NCBI GenBank assembly: GCA_040901765.1
Contig: JBBDYG010000111.1
Location: 62,001-126,000, forward strand
Length of the DNA: 64,000 nucleotides
From: JBBDYG01 sp040901765
Lineage (GTDB): Bacteria; Planctomycetota; Planctomycetia; Pirellulales; Lacipirellulaceae
Direction of reading: 5' to 3'
Shown: positions 10,001-17,249 of the stretch, one piece after another
Numbering within the stretch: the first letter of the stretch is position 1
How the letters are laid out: every line of letters starts with the position of its first letter
Position numbers and translations under genes: made by a program
Notes under the pieces: generated by a model
Database searches by the model: none
The model's input: the letters and a program-made list of their open reading frames with translations, nothing else
Told to the model about the DNA's origin: nothing

Positions 10001-11479
10001 GAGCAAATGGATCGGCCGTTCGACCGCTGGAGCCGCGATCACTCCACCATTACGCTCGGCCGAATCAACGACTGCACCGGGGCCTTCGATCACGATGTGC
10101 GTGTTCGTTCCGCCGAAGCCGAACGAGCTAATGCCCGCGATGCGCGGGCGTCCGCTTGCGGCCCATTCTAGCGCGGCGGTGGGAATCGTAATTCGCGAGC
10201 CTTCGAGGTTGATGTGGGGATTCACTTCCCGCATGTGCAACTGCGGCACGATCTGGCCGTGGTTCATCAACAGGGCAACCTTGATCAACCCCGCGACGCC
10301 GGAGACCGTTTCCGTGTGGCCGATGTTTGCCTTCACGCTGGTAACATGCACCGGTGTATCGCTTTCGCCGTAGCGGCGGAAGACTTCGACCAGCGCCTGC
10401 ATTTCAATCGGATCGCCCAGCGGCGTGCCGGTGCCGTGGGCTTCGATGTAACTCACGTCGCCGGGCGTTAATCCCGCTTGGGCCAGCGCCGCGTGAATGC
10501 AGGCCTGCTGCGATTGGCCATTGGGGGCGCTGATGCCGCTGGTTCGCCCGTCGGAGTTGACGGCGGTCCCACGAATCACCGCCAGCACCTGATCGCCGTC
10601 GCGCTCGGCGTCGGCCAGTCGCTTGAGCAGCACCAGCCCGCAGCCTTCGCCGCGGACGTAACCATTGGCGCCTGCGTCGAACGGTCGGCACTTGCCGTCG
10701 GGCGACAACATGCGGGCCTTTGAGAAGGCGATCGTCGTTTCGGGCGTAATGATCGCATTCACGCCGCCAGCGAGCGCTGCGTCGGACTCGCGTCGCCGCA
10801 AACTCTCGACTGCCAAATGGATCGCCAGCGATGACGACGAGCAAGCCGTATCGACCGAGGCGCTCGGCCCGTGTAAGTCGAAGATATACGACACGCGGTT
10901 CGAGGCGATGCTCAGCGCGTTGCCCGTGCCGACGTGGGCGTCGATGTGGTGGAAGTAATCGTCGAATTGCGCGGGAACCTTGGAATAGTCGGTCCCGCCG
11001 ATGCCGACAAAGACCGCCGTCTTTGAGCCGGCCATCTGGTCGGCAGGTCGACCGGCGTTTTCCATCGCTTCCCAGGCCACCTCCAGCAGCAGCCGTTGCT
11101 GGGGGTCCATGCGGGCGGCTTCTCGCGGCGTGATGCCGAAAAACACGGGGTCGAACTGGTCGATGTCGGCCAGGAACCCGCCCCAACGGGTCGACATTTT
11201 CCCCGTCTCAGTGCCGGTGGGGTCGTAAAGCGCTTCGACGTCCCACCGCGACGCAGGGATATCGCTGGTGGCGTCGATCCCCTCGGAAATCACCTGCCAA
11301 TATTCCTGCAACGACCGCGCCCCGGGAAATCGGCACGCCATGCCGATGATCGCGATCGGCTCGGCGGCCGCGGGCTTGGCGAGGCGCGTTTCGAGTAGTT
11401 GTCGCTGGGCCGGCGAGAGGCTGGCCAGTCGTTGGGCAAGGTCGGACATAGCGCCACTGGGAGGGAACGCGACCATCAT
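4082..11479 (-). CDS. Type I polyketide synthase / FAS-like megasynthase, KS-AT-DH-ER-KR-ACP-TE
   Basis: 2465 residues, one complete reducing module. KS about 40-465 with Cys213 (DTACSSSS), His348 (HGTGT) and His388 (NIGHTE). AT about 577-900 with Ser673 (GHSVGEYVAA) and HAFH at 773-776, the malonyl-type signature. DH about 943-1235 with His975 (HQVQGSTVVP) and Asp1148 (LGDACMQ). A structural pseudo-KR about 1250-1460. ER about 1486-1806 with the NADPH loop at 1628-1640 (HAAAGGVGLAAIQ). Catalytic KR about 1827-2010 with GGLGALG, Ser1962 and Tyr1975. ACP Ser2138 (GLDSLM). TE about 2195-2465 with Ser2279 (GWSAGG), Asp2306 and His2446. All catalytic residues are present, so an iterative enzyme releasing a saturated acid is inferred. 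The start could instead be the ATG at 11449 (MSDLAQRLASL). No phosphopantetheinyl transferase or accessory gene adjoins it. Confidence 0.95.
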   Translation of the reverse strand: MMVAFPPSGAMSDLAQRLASLSPAQRQLLETRLAKPAAAEPIAIIGMACRFPGARSLQEYWQVISEGIDATSDIPASRWDVEALYDPTGTETGKMSTRWGGFLADIDQFDPVFFGITPREAARMDPQQRLLLEVAWEAMENAGRPADQMAGSKTAVFVGIGGTDYSKVPAQFDDYFHHIDAHVGTGNALSIASNRVSYIFDLHGPSASVDTACSSSSLAIHLAVESLRRRESDAALAGGVNAIITPETTIAFSKARMLSPDGKCRPFDAGANGYVRGEGCGLVLLKRLADAERDGDQVLAVIRGTAVNSDGRTSGISAPNGQSQQACIHAALAQAGLTPGDVSYIEAHGTGTPLGDPIEMQALVEVFRRYGESDTPVHVTSVKANIGHTETVSGVAGLIKVALLMNHGQIVPQLHMREVNPHINLEGSRITIPTAALEWAASGRPRIAGISSFGFGGTNTHIVIEGPGAVVDSAERNGGVIAAPAVERPIHLLKLSAKTDFAIRRQAEQLAEYLLEHPEANLADVCYSANTGRADFNHRSSLTFATRDDAACRLSALAAGKADPHIKRGQLKGLTRPKVAFLFTGQGSQYPGMGRQLYETEPTFRAELDRCDDIFQELFNESLLEIIHPKPGGNESLVNETVYTQPALFAIEYALAQLWQSWGATPDIMLGHSVGEYVAATIAGVMSLDDGLALVAHRARLMQQVTQSGKMAVVFASESRVAAALAGREKSVAIATINGPENTVISGAAHEVDQLAREFEAAGLSVQPLTVSHAFHSPLMDEILDSFERLASEVEFHEPQLSYVSNLTGQAMRQAPTPRYWREHLRNAVRFSAGMDRVAEAQATILVEMGPTASLLGMGRRCLPEYSAAWIPSLRKGQDDWSVLAASVGEYFVAGGRLDWRAWDHGRPRQRLLLPNYPFERSRHWLEPTDSRRRSLTSATVGGHPLLGVRVPSVWVNAVYETVLEARRPAYLVDHQVQGSTVVPAAAFIEQALAAAEKKFGPGQHAIENLAIQQAMFLPEGTPRRVQTSIAPESNGEAAFESHSVPLGDVDQPPWTLHAAGTLKHQHRAGELNLPRIDLADCRRRTIDRKSRDEYYQILAERGLKYGPAFRVLDGIDRSHNDAFAKLALHESVARELAKYQLHPALGDACMQTLAATVPLQSDGKYSPFTYMPVAVRRVVVLEPIKDLEEPIYCYAVRRSEDGSPSPELVESDIYLVREDGRILVAIEGARVQRIGRGGDKDTTSGTDWLYRVAWREAALAESPKKSVIGTWLLFADEKHVAKSLAKQLPSVMVRPSKSYFFGNGSATIDPLNEEHYSRLLANACGDQSCAGIVHFWSLDIPDVANSDAWDKSRELGTSSALLLLKQLARRTFKRSPSLWFVTAGAQAVDDTAPMAVAQSPLVGLVRVATVEHPDLRPCLIDLDPSALTDAQLCDELLTETEIVEHQIAYRDGRRHVARLQRDEQTAEDLADSGSGVTVPASGAFQLRIPKPGSFDALRYLPVERKSPGKGQVEIEVRAAGLNFSDVLKALGLYPGIKDAIVPLGIEASGVVTAVGDGIDRFQLGDEVMGVLPYAFASHAVTADYALVKKPRSIDYEEACTIPITFLTAYYGLVRLADLQPGERVLIHAAAGGVGLAAIQIAQQIGAEIFATAGSDDKREFLRSLGVKHVYSSRSLDFAEQILADTGREGVDVVLNSLPGEAITKSLSILRAYGRFLEIGKIDIYQNRMLGLLPFQDNLSYFAIDLDRMLRQRPEYIRELFAEVMEHFESGAYQPLVFTQFAVDQTIAAFRYMSQRKNTGKVVVSLTPAACGLASEPAETKTLVRHDASYLITGGLGALGLQVARWLADQGAGGVALMGRREPTAEARAAIAEVEARGMRVATLAADVTDAASLQAALRSLPRDFPPLRGVIHAAGVLADGVLADMSLEQLDRAMRPKVQGAWNLHMATRELPLDFFVLFSSVAAILGSPGQGNYAAGNAMLDALAHSRRRAGLPATTINWGPWADSGMAAAQGRGEGIKTRGMDLLPAEQSLELLGKLLRTGVTQSIAMDVHWDALLRLLGNRRPSLLADIASNSGADGESTGRVDHAFRKQLLESDSATRESLLVEFVRGELARIMGVEADQLDTQQPLAAFGLDSLMALELKNNLEGRLAFTLPMAKLLEGPSIRSLAADTGEILAEDAGANGLGAGGAAEWQPLIELKPGTGAPLILFPALGGDVRCYALLVMSYTGDRPIVAFRPRGIDDNGQPHVAMVQLVTDYLAALKARQPQGPYYLAGWSAGGVAAFAMADRLRQAGDEVALVALIDTPLPSIYSGFNLDDDVRFLCDIINFANRFAGIEMRVSYDDMVKLEPAERFPSALAEAKRNGMFPEEVSEDYVRRLVMVGEGQIKAIQSYTPLPLDMPVHLFRPETLGTLEEMSGQTLADDLGWNSQIGQKLIRYDTPGDHFTMMTLGAEELARELEKLL

Positions 11480-11735
11480 CCCCCGGCTCTACCGAGGGGT
11501 TCAGGCGACGTAAAGCCAAACACCCCAAGATATTCCAGCCGCTGGCAGCCAGCAAGCGGAGACGCCGCCGGGATGCAGGAACGGGATTTTTTGATTATCG
11601 CGCGGTCGCTAGCAGGGAGGGTGTTTCGGCGTTTGTGCCACTGTGCCACGCTGTGCGCGCAATAAGTTGGCACAAAGAGATTTTATCTCGCATTTGCGCA
11701 CTGCGAAGTCCGCGTTTTGCACACTTTAGGGTAGA

Positions 11736-12533
11736 TCACGCTGCTCGGGCAGCGGGTTCGCGCGTTTCCGCTGACTCGCGGTCTGCGGTCTGCTGCGTCA
11801 TTTCCCACAGACAGGCTTGCTTGAGATATGCCCCGTAGCCATTCAGGATGCTGCACTGCAAGCCAGCGATGCCATCCAGAAAGCCGAGCCTCACCACGTA
11901 GCTGCGGAAGAATCGCAATGGGCCGCGCGTGAGCAGGTGCAGATAGCTCGACCGCCTGCCCGCCGCGTGCCAAAGCTCTGCTTGGACGTTCGCATAGCGA
12001 TACGACTTCGCAAGGCACTGGGAATACGACACAAACGAATGATGGATCAGCCGCTTGTGCAATCGACCAATACGGCCGCTCGGGACGTGTACATCAGCAT
12101 GGTCCGTATGGCCGACGTACCTGCCCATGTCGCGGCGGAACAGCCGCAAGAGCTGGTCGCGCCCCCAATCGCCGTGGCGGATCGGTCGGCCCAGGAAGTA
12201 GTTGATGCGCCGCAGCCGGTAGCCGTCGCAGGTCGGACCCTCGGCAAGCAGCTCGCGAATCTCGTCAGCTAGTTCCGGCGTTACGCGTTCGTCGGCATCG
12301 ACCACCAGCACCCATTCGTGGGCGGCCTGCGGAATGGCCCAGTTCTTGAAGTCGCCGCTCGTGCGATATTCCCGTTCGATCACCCGGCAGCCTAGCGATC
12401 GGGCGATCTCGATCGTTCCATCGGTCGAACCGGAGTCGGCGACGAGAATTTCATCGGCGATCGACTGCACCGACTCGATGCAAGGGTCCATATGACTTCG
12501 TTCGTTCTTGCAGGGAATGAGTACGGTGAGCAT
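11736..12533 (-). CDS. Family 2 glycosyltransferase, WaaE/KdtX-like
   Basis: 265 residues starting at MLTVLIPCKNE; an upstream in-frame start (12650) would add a non-homologous tail. A GT-A fold is indicated by the N-terminal LIPCKNE, the ADSGSTDGT nucleotide-sugar loop, and VVDADERV (the DxD-type metal site). The C-terminal half (GYRLRRINYFLGRPIRHGDW, then HTDHADVHV and HHSF) matches the WaaE/KdtX group, which adds glucose to lipopolysaccharide inner core in enterobacteria. It is probably cytosolic and membrane-associated through the basic aromatic C-terminus. A cupin gene lies 105 nt upstream on the same strand. The acceptor sugar here is unknown. Confidence 0.85.
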   Translation of the reverse strand: MLTVLIPCKNERSHMDPCIESVQSIADEILVADSGSTDGTIEIARSLGCRVIEREYRTSGDFKNWAIPQAAHEWVLVVDADERVTPELADEIRELLAEGPTCDGYRLRRINYFLGRPIRHGDWGRDQLLRLFRRDMGRYVGHTDHADVHVPSGRIGRLHKRLIHHSFVSYSQCLAKSYRYANVQAELWHAAGRRSSYLHLLTRGPLRFFRSYVVRLGFLDGIAGLQCSILNGYGAYLKQACLWEMTQQTADRESAETREPAARAA

Positions 12534-12637
12534 GGCGCGGACGATAGCAAAACCGCGATTCGCGCCGCAAGGCCACCCAATCCGCCAGCTTTGCTGGCGG
12601 ACGCCGGACCGCGTGGCGGCCCGGCTATTGAGCTTCG

Positions 12638-12988
12638 TTAGTCGAACCACTCGTCCGCCGGGTCAAACGCTGGGATCGGCACGTTCAGCACCCGCAGCTT
12701 GCCGATCGCCCGATGGCGGCAGCCGGGCTTAATGAGTATCGCGTCGCCCGCCTGCACGGGGTGCCGCTGGCCGTCCAGCTCCATCTCGCCCGTACCTTCG
12801 AGAATGTAATAAATCTCGGTCATCCGTTTGTGATAGTGCGTACGGGCGTCCTCATGTACGTCGAGCAAATGGACCGACGCGATCTGGTCGGCGTCGTCGG
12901 TGAACGCGCGTCGCGTCTCGCCGCAAGGGCAGGCGATGGGCGGGAGCGCGGCGAGATGGGTGATGCGGTATCGGGGTTCGTAGTTCAC
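12638..12988 (-). CDS. Small single-domain cupin protein
   Basis: 116 residues. The conserved cupin motif 1 is visible as THYHKRMTEIYYILEGTGEM (two His, one Glu) and motif 2 as GDAILIKPGCRHRAIG (one His), giving a full 3-His-1-Glu metal site. Such proteins include sugar isomerases, dioxygenase-like enzymes and small-molecule binders; the exact reaction cannot be read. It is cytosolic (no signal). It is likely transcribed ahead of the glycosyltransferase gene, and may act on a sugar or sense it. Confidence 0.8.
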   Translation of the reverse strand: MNYEPRYRITHLAALPPIACPCGETRRAFTDDADQIASVHLLDVHEDARTHYHKRMTEIYYILEGTGEMELDGQRHPVQAGDAILIKPGCRHRAIGKLRVLNVPIPAFDPADEWFD

Positions 12989-13047
12989 GGTGTCACATTA
13001 ATTGCAATAGCCGGCGAGCTACGCCTCGCCGGAGACCAAAAGTCCGA

Positions 13048-13500
13048 CTAGATTCCTTTCTCGAGAGCCTGCCGTGCCATACCTCTAACGTCTGCATCCG
13101 GATCGTCATCTCTGAGGCGTTTTAGGGCGTCGGAAGCTCGTTTGTTACTCTTTGCGAGCTCGTCAAATCCAAACACCGCCCTCTGACGGATTCTGACGTT
13201 CTTATCGATCGCCGCTTCGCAGAGTGCATCCACAGTTGCAGAGTCTGCGCTCCCCTTTCGCGCGAATGTCGCAATTAAGTGAGCTGCGGTTTCACGATCC
13301 TGCGGCTTACCATTGTGAAACCGATCGACCCAAAACGCCACATCGTCCGGCGACAACCTTGCTCGCTGCGACTCTCGACTCAACCAAGCGGTGAAGCAGG
13401 TCAGAATCGCCGCCGCGGTCGTCACGAAGAACAAGTCCCACAGCGAGAAGCGAAATGGGGGTCGAGGCTGTCGAGATACGATCATATTTTCAGTTCGCAT
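13048..13500 (-). CDS. Membrane-anchored HEAT-repeat protein
   Basis: 150 residues. One transmembrane helix near the N-terminus (LWDLFFVTTAAAILTCFTAW) follows a short basic cytosolic end, a common planctomycete arrangement. The remainder is alpha-helical with at least two HEAT-like units: one around VDALCEAAIDKNVRIRQRAV and one around KRLRDDDPDADVRGMARQAL. HEAT units usually mediate protein-protein contacts; no partner is evident. The start may be Met6 (13485) instead. It lies beside a REP palindrome and the RAYT gene. Confidence 0.65.
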   Translation of the reverse strand: MRTENMIVSRQPRPPFRFSLWDLFFVTTAAAILTCFTAWLSRESQRARLSPDDVAFWVDRFHNGKPQDRETAAHLIATFARKGSADSATVDALCEAAIDKNVRIRQRAVFGFDELAKSNKRASDALKRLRDDDPDADVRGMARQALEKGI

Positions 13501-13516
13501 TCCGCTTCGGAGTATC

Positions 13517-13556
13517 GGGTGGCACGCCCTGAGTCCTCGAAGGGCGTGGTGAAGCG
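13517..13556. repeat. REP-type palindrome, single unit
   Basis: GGGTGGCACGCCCTGAGTCC begins a unit whose CACGCCCT (13523-13530) pairs with AGGGCGTG (13541-13548) across a 10-nt loop. The same unit occurs, in inverted pairs, at 14191-14279 and 35664-35750. This copy sits 16 nt beyond the 3' end of the RAYT gene, so the gene is bracketed by its probable substrate repeats. Confidence 0.8.
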
Positions 13557-13571
13557 CGAATCAACGTGACA

Positions 13572-14165
13572 TTACTTCTCAATCAACATTGGCCACGTTC
13601 TATCCAATTCCAAATGCACGGGACGCATTCCATGATACCAGCGCGCACTCGACCATTCCCAATCTTCAGGGCGTTCCACAAGACCGCGCCGCACTGGGTT
13701 CATATGAAAATACCCGATGACACTCTCCAACGTATCGAACTGGTCGATATTTCGATCGTAACCACCGCCGGGCTGCCAGAATCTGCACCTCGTACGATGT
13801 CCTTCTTGCACAGTGATTTTAGGGATCCACTCGGGAGCATATGCTTCCAGCCATCGAATCGCCTTTCGAGCGACACGTTCTTTGACCTTTCCCTCAAACT
13901 TGCCAACGGCAACATCGGGATGATGTGGTGCAACAAGCAAATGCACGTGCTCCGGCATAAGTACCCAGGCCCATATATCGAGGGGCCAGCTTTGCCGCTC
14001 GGCGCTCAGTGCTTCGACGAACCATTGTCGAGTACGGTCAGAGTTGAGGAACTTGTAACGGTTGAAGCAGGAAAAGGTAAGTTCCCGTGGCGTGCGCTCG
14101 GAGTCGAACCGGCGACGAAGTTTGCGGAAAACCTCGCGGTTGAATTTGGGATCCTGAATCTTCAT
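13572..14165 (-). CDS. REP-associated tyrosine transposase (RAYT, Y1 transposase family)
   Basis: 197 residues from the ATG at 14165; the longer frame starting at 14282 would run through the flanking palindrome and is rejected. The HUH metal-binding motif is at residues 73-75 (MPEHVHLLVAP). Tyr136 in WQPGGGYDRNI is the likely nucleophile, and the C-terminal NPVRRGLVERPEDWEWSSAR is the family hallmark. RAYTs are single-strand DNA nucleases/ligases related to IS200/IS605 TnpA and are thought to spread REP palindromes. Here the gene is flanked on both sides by the same palindrome (13517-13556 and 14191-14279), supporting an intact RAYT-REP unit. Confidence 0.9.
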   Translation of the reverse strand: MKIQDPKFNREVFRKLRRRFDSERTPRELTFSCFNRYKFLNSDRTRQWFVEALSAERQSWPLDIWAWVLMPEHVHLLVAPHHPDVAVGKFEGKVKERVARKAIRWLEAYAPEWIPKITVQEGHRTRCRFWQPGGGYDRNIDQFDTLESVIGYFHMNPVRRGLVERPEDWEWSSARWYHGMRPVHLELDRTWPMLIEK

Positions 14166-14190
14166 CTTAAGTTTGCCGCGCAATTCGTAT

Positions 14191-14279
14191 GGGGTGGCAC
14201 GCCCTGAGTCCGCGAAAAGCGTGGTGATGCTGGTACTCGCTTCACCACGCCCATCGAAGACTCTGGGCGTGCCACCCCC
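14191..14279. repeat. Inverted pair of REP units (BIME-like)
   Basis: A left unit (GGGGTGGCACGCCCTGAGTC..., from 14191) and a diverged reverse-complement unit ending TGGGCGTGCCACCCC (to 14279) face each other over a short spacer. This pair lies just upstream of the RAYT start codon and in the 3' flank of the oxidoreductase gene ending at 14296. Confidence 0.8.
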
Positions 14280-14295
14280 CAAGTTACCTCGTCCC

Positions 14296-15444
14296 TCAAT
14301 ACTCCACCTCCACCCACTTCTTCTCGCGACTACTCTTCAGCACCGCGTCGCAAATCGCGATCTCGTTGTGCCCGTCTTGGAAGGTCGCAAAATCGTTTCC
14401 CGGACGCGTGCCGGCGAGGTAGCCGTAGATGTTGCGGAACAGGTTCTTCGGTCCGTCGGGGTAGGCCTCGTTGTGGCCGCCGGGGTAGTGGGCGTATTGC
14501 CGGGCCTCCTCGTACAACAGGCTCGGGTCTTTGAGCATCACCTGGTTCGGTCCGTCGCGGCGGCCGATCCATAATTCGTTGGGCGTTTCTTGGTCCCACG
14601 CCAAAGAACATTTGCTGCCGTCGATTTCGTAGTAGAGCCGGTTCTTGCGGCCGGCGGCGCATTGGTTGATCGTCACCACGCCGTGCGCACCGGTGCTGAA
14701 CTCGAGCATGATCGCCGCGTAGTCCTCGGTGTTGATCGGCACGTCTTCGAGATCCTCCGGCTGGAGCACCTTGCCGGCGTAGGTCTCGACCTCGACCCGC
14801 GGCCGCTTCCGCACGGGGTGGATCGTCACCAGGTCGGCCATCACCCGCACGATCTTCATGCCGGTGATGAATTGCACGAGATCGCACCAGTGGGAACCGA
14901 CGTCGGCCACCGCCCGCGATTCGCCCGACAGCTCCGGCACGAGCCGCCAGTTCCAATCGGTCTCCTGGTAAAGCCAGTCTTGCAAGTAGGAACCATGCAC
15001 GGCAAACACCCGGCCGACGTCGCCGTACTGGCACATCAGCCGCGCCTGTTGCACGAGCGGCATGTAGCGGTAGTTGAAGTCGATGGCATTCACCACGCCC
15101 GCTTCGTTGGCCAGCCGCACCAGCTCCCGCGACTCGCTGCTCGTCATCGCCAGCGGCTTTTCGCTCACCACGTGCTTCTTCGCCGCCAGGATGTCGCGCG
15201 TCACCTCGAAGTGGAGATGATTGGGCGTGCAATTGTGCACGACCTCGATCGTCGGATCGGCCAGCAGATCGTGGTAGTTGCCATAGGCCTTGGGAATCGA
15301 CAAATCCTCGGCCTTGCGATTGGCCAAAGCCTGATCGCGCTCCGCCACCGCCGCGACCTCGACAAAGCCGAGCCGCCTGAGCGCCTCGACATGCGCGGGG
15401 CCAATAAAACCAGTGCCGATGATGCCTGCTCGGATTGTTTTCAT
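14296..15444 (-). CDS. Gfo/Idh/MocA family oxidoreductase
   Basis: 382 residues starting MKTIRAGIIG (15444). The N-terminal Rossmann fold has the dinucleotide loop GIIGTGFIG and the family motif SEKPLAMT (Lys of the E-K-P triad). The C-terminal alpha/beta domain contains DVGSHWCDL, whose His is the usual catalytic residue. These enzymes oxidise or epimerise sugars or inositols using NAD(P). The YLQDWLYQETDWNWR segment is shared with the paralogue at 15945-17108, with which it forms a same-strand group interrupted by a ferredoxin-like gene. The substrate is not predictable. Confidence 0.9.
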   Translation of the reverse strand: MKTIRAGIIGTGFIGPAHVEALRRLGFVEVAAVAERDQALANRKAEDLSIPKAYGNYHDLLADPTIEVVHNCTPNHLHFEVTRDILAAKKHVVSEKPLAMTSSESRELVRLANEAGVVNAIDFNYRYMPLVQQARLMCQYGDVGRVFAVHGSYLQDWLYQETDWNWRLVPELSGESRAVADVGSHWCDLVQFITGMKIVRVMADLVTIHPVRKRPRVEVETYAGKVLQPEDLEDVPINTEDYAAIMLEFSTGAHGVVTINQCAAGRKNRLYYEIDGSKCSLAWDQETPNELWIGRRDGPNQVMLKDPSLLYEEARQYAHYPGGHNEAYPDGPKNLFRNIYGYLAGTRPGNDFATFQDGHNEIAICDAVLKSSREKKWVEVEY

Positions 15445-15471
15445 GGTTGGTTGTTGGTTGGGGAGAAGATT

Positions 15472-15940
15472 CACCACGGAGGCGCGGAGGACGCGGAGAA
15501 GACATTGGGACGGCTATCCGTTTGGAAAATCACAAACACCGAGCTCATCGACAGCGGCAAGGGAAGCCAATGTCTGTTGATCTTTGCCTCCATAGCGAAT
15601 ACATCGCAACTCGCCATATCGAATAGCATTTATCATGTGTGCCTGTTCCTGTTCGTTCGCTGGCTGTTTTTTCACGAAACAATGCGTGTAGCCGCGTTCG
15701 TCCTCCACGCTGTCGAATAATTCTGGTGCTTCCTCAAATGGAACGCCGCACATTGTGCAACATGCATCAACCACATAAAAGTCGCCAGCTACATTGACCG
15801 CATGAGGCGATGGATCGTCCGTCCAAGGATAGAGTTGCTCTCGTGAAAGTGTTCGCTCGTAGAATCGTTTCAACCACTCGGTTGGTTTGATTGACTTCCA
15901 CATATTGCTTCTTCTCCGTGTCCTCCGCGCCTCCGTGGTG
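15472..15940. repeat. Pair of 30-bp inverted repeats flanking a small gene
   Basis: The left arm (15472-15501, beginning CACCACGGAGGCGCGGAGGA) and the right arm (15911-15940, ending CCTCCGCGCCTCCGTGGTG) are reverse complements with one mismatch. They lie about 12 and 7 nt outside the ferredoxin-like coding sequence. A related, looser pair is at 39090-39199. Confidence 0.8.
15514..15903 (-). CDS. Small ferredoxin-like protein with incomplete cluster ligands
   Basis: 129 residues from MWKSIKPTEW (15903). Residues about 45-110 resemble a single-cluster ferredoxin: VVDACCTMCGVPFEEAPELF, then RYGELRCIRYGG. In standard [4Fe-4S] ferredoxins the third ligand of the C-x2-C-x2-C run would stand where this protein has Pro of GVP, so one cysteine appears missing or replaced by the adjacent CC pair. 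It may bind a different cluster or none. The gene sits between two Gfo/Idh/MocA oxidoreductase genes on the same strand and is enclosed by 30-bp inverted repeats. Its role is unknown. Confidence 0.6.
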   Translation of the reverse strand: MWKSIKPTEWLKRFYERTLSREQLYPWTDDPSPHAVNVAGDFYVVDACCTMCGVPFEEAPELFDSVEDERGYTHCFVKKQPANEQEQAHMINAIRYGELRCIRYGGKDQQTLASLAAVDELGVCDFPNG

Positions 15941-15944
15941 CAAC

Positions 15945-17108
15945 CTATTCCACCGTTTCCACTCTCTCCCACTTCCCGCTCTTGATCGACTTATCAACTG
16001 CCTCCAGCACGGCGACGCAGCGAGCGCCGGCGAGGAAGCAGGGGCTGGCGGGTTTGTCGTTCGCGATTGATTGCAGCAGGTCGTAGACGGCGTGGACGAA
16101 GCCGTGCTCGTAGCCGAGGATGTGGCCCGGCGGCCACCAGTTGCCGACGTAGGGATGCACGCCCTCGGTGGCGATTATTTTGCGGAAGCCTTGTTGGCCC
16201 GCGGGGTCATTCACCGAGTAGTATTCCAGCACGTTCATGTCTTCGAACACCCACGCAAGGCTGCCGAGGCTGCCGTTGATCTCGAACCGATTATAGTTCT
16301 TCCGGCCGGGGGCAAGCCGGGTGGCCTCGAACGTGCCTAGCGGGCCGTTCGCGAATTTTGCTAAGAACGTCGTGCAGTCGTCGACGTCGACCTTTTCGGT
16401 CCCCTCGGCCGCCGTGGCCACGAGGCCCGACGAAGTTCCCTCGGCTGGGCGCTCTGTCATGAACGTCTTTTGCATGCCCACGACTTCGATAATCTCGCCG
16501 ACCAGGAATCGGCCAAGGTCCACGAGGTGCGCGTTGAGATCGCCATGCGCGCCGGAGCCGGCCGTCGCCTTGCGTAGCCGCCAGTTCATGGGGAACTTGG
16601 GGTCGTTGATCCAGTCCTGCAGGTAGGTGGCGCGGAAGTGGCGGATTTCGCCGATCGCGCCGTCCTTGATCATCTGCTTGGCGAGCGCCACCGCCGGGCA
16701 CTTGCGATAATTAAAATTGACCATGTGCTTGACGCCCGCCTTGCGGACCGCGGCGAGCATCTCGCGGGCATCCTTGAGCGTGAACGCCAGCGGCTTTTCA
16801 CAGAACACGTGCTTGCCATTCTCCGCCGCGGCCACGGCAATGTCGCGATGCACGATGCCCGGCGCGCCGATATCGATTAGGTCGATGTCCTTCCGCGCCA
16901 CGAGTTTCTCCCACGAGGTCTCGTAGCTCTCCCAGCCAAACTTCTGGGCAAACGCGGCCAAGCCTTCCTTCTCGCGCCCGCAGATCGCCTTCATCACCGG
17001 CTTGGCGTCGAGGTCGAAGAACTTATCGACCTTGAGATAGGCATTGGAATGGGCCTTGCCCATGAACTTGTACCCAACCAGCCCCACATTGATCGTCTTC
17101 GCCGCCAT
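15945..17108 (-). CDS. Gfo/Idh/MocA family oxidoreductase
   Basis: 387 residues. The Rossmann domain starts MAAKTINVGLVGYKFMGKAH; the EKP motif is FCEKPLAFT and the catalytic region is GDLNAHLVDLGRF, where His is followed by the expected Asp. The C-terminal GNWWPPGHILGYEHGFVHAV segment is typical of LgdA/IolW-type sugar dehydrogenases. It is NAD(P)-dependent and cytosolic, with sugar or sugar-acid substrates likely. It is the promoter-proximal gene of a three-gene group running to 14296. Confidence 0.9.
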   Translation of the reverse strand: MAAKTINVGLVGYKFMGKAHSNAYLKVDKFFDLDAKPVMKAICGREKEGLAAFAQKFGWESYETSWEKLVARKDIDLIDIGAPGIVHRDIAVAAAENGKHVFCEKPLAFTLKDAREMLAAVRKAGVKHMVNFNYRKCPAVALAKQMIKDGAIGEIRHFRATYLQDWINDPKFPMNWRLRKATAGSGAHGDLNAHLVDLGRFLVGEIIEVVGMQKTFMTERPAEGTSSGLVATAAEGTEKVDVDDCTTFLAKFANGPLGTFEATRLAPGRKNYNRFEINGSLGSLAWVFEDMNVLEYYSVNDPAGQQGFRKIIATEGVHPYVGNWWPPGHILGYEHGFVHAVYDLLQSIANDKPASPCFLAGARCVAVLEAVDKSIKSGKWERVETVE

Positions 17109-17171
17109 ATTCGCGTCCTCGACTTACGGTTAAAGGCACAGGAAAGCACGAAAAGCACCCTCAGATGTAGC

Positions 17172-17249
17172 AACCGCTGATCGACGCTAATAAAACGCTA
17201 ATCTTGAATTCAAATCCCATCAGCGTCCCATTAGCGTCCATTAGCGGTT
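17172..17249. repeat. Family-A palindrome (AACCGCT...AGCGGTT)
   Basis: AACCGCTGATCGACGCTAAT at the left end and ATTAGCGTCCATTAGCGGTT at the right end are inverted copies around a central spacer. It lies in the divergent space between genes starting at 17108 (-) and 17351 (+). Sister copies: 18530-18609, 44741-44826, 51805-51949, and a single arm at 37482-37499. Confidence 0.8.

Noticed and set aside
14330..15505. A second long frame over the first oxidoreductase gene
   Set aside because: It is Arg-rich shadow translation; the frame of 14296-15444 carries the Rossmann and EKP motifs.
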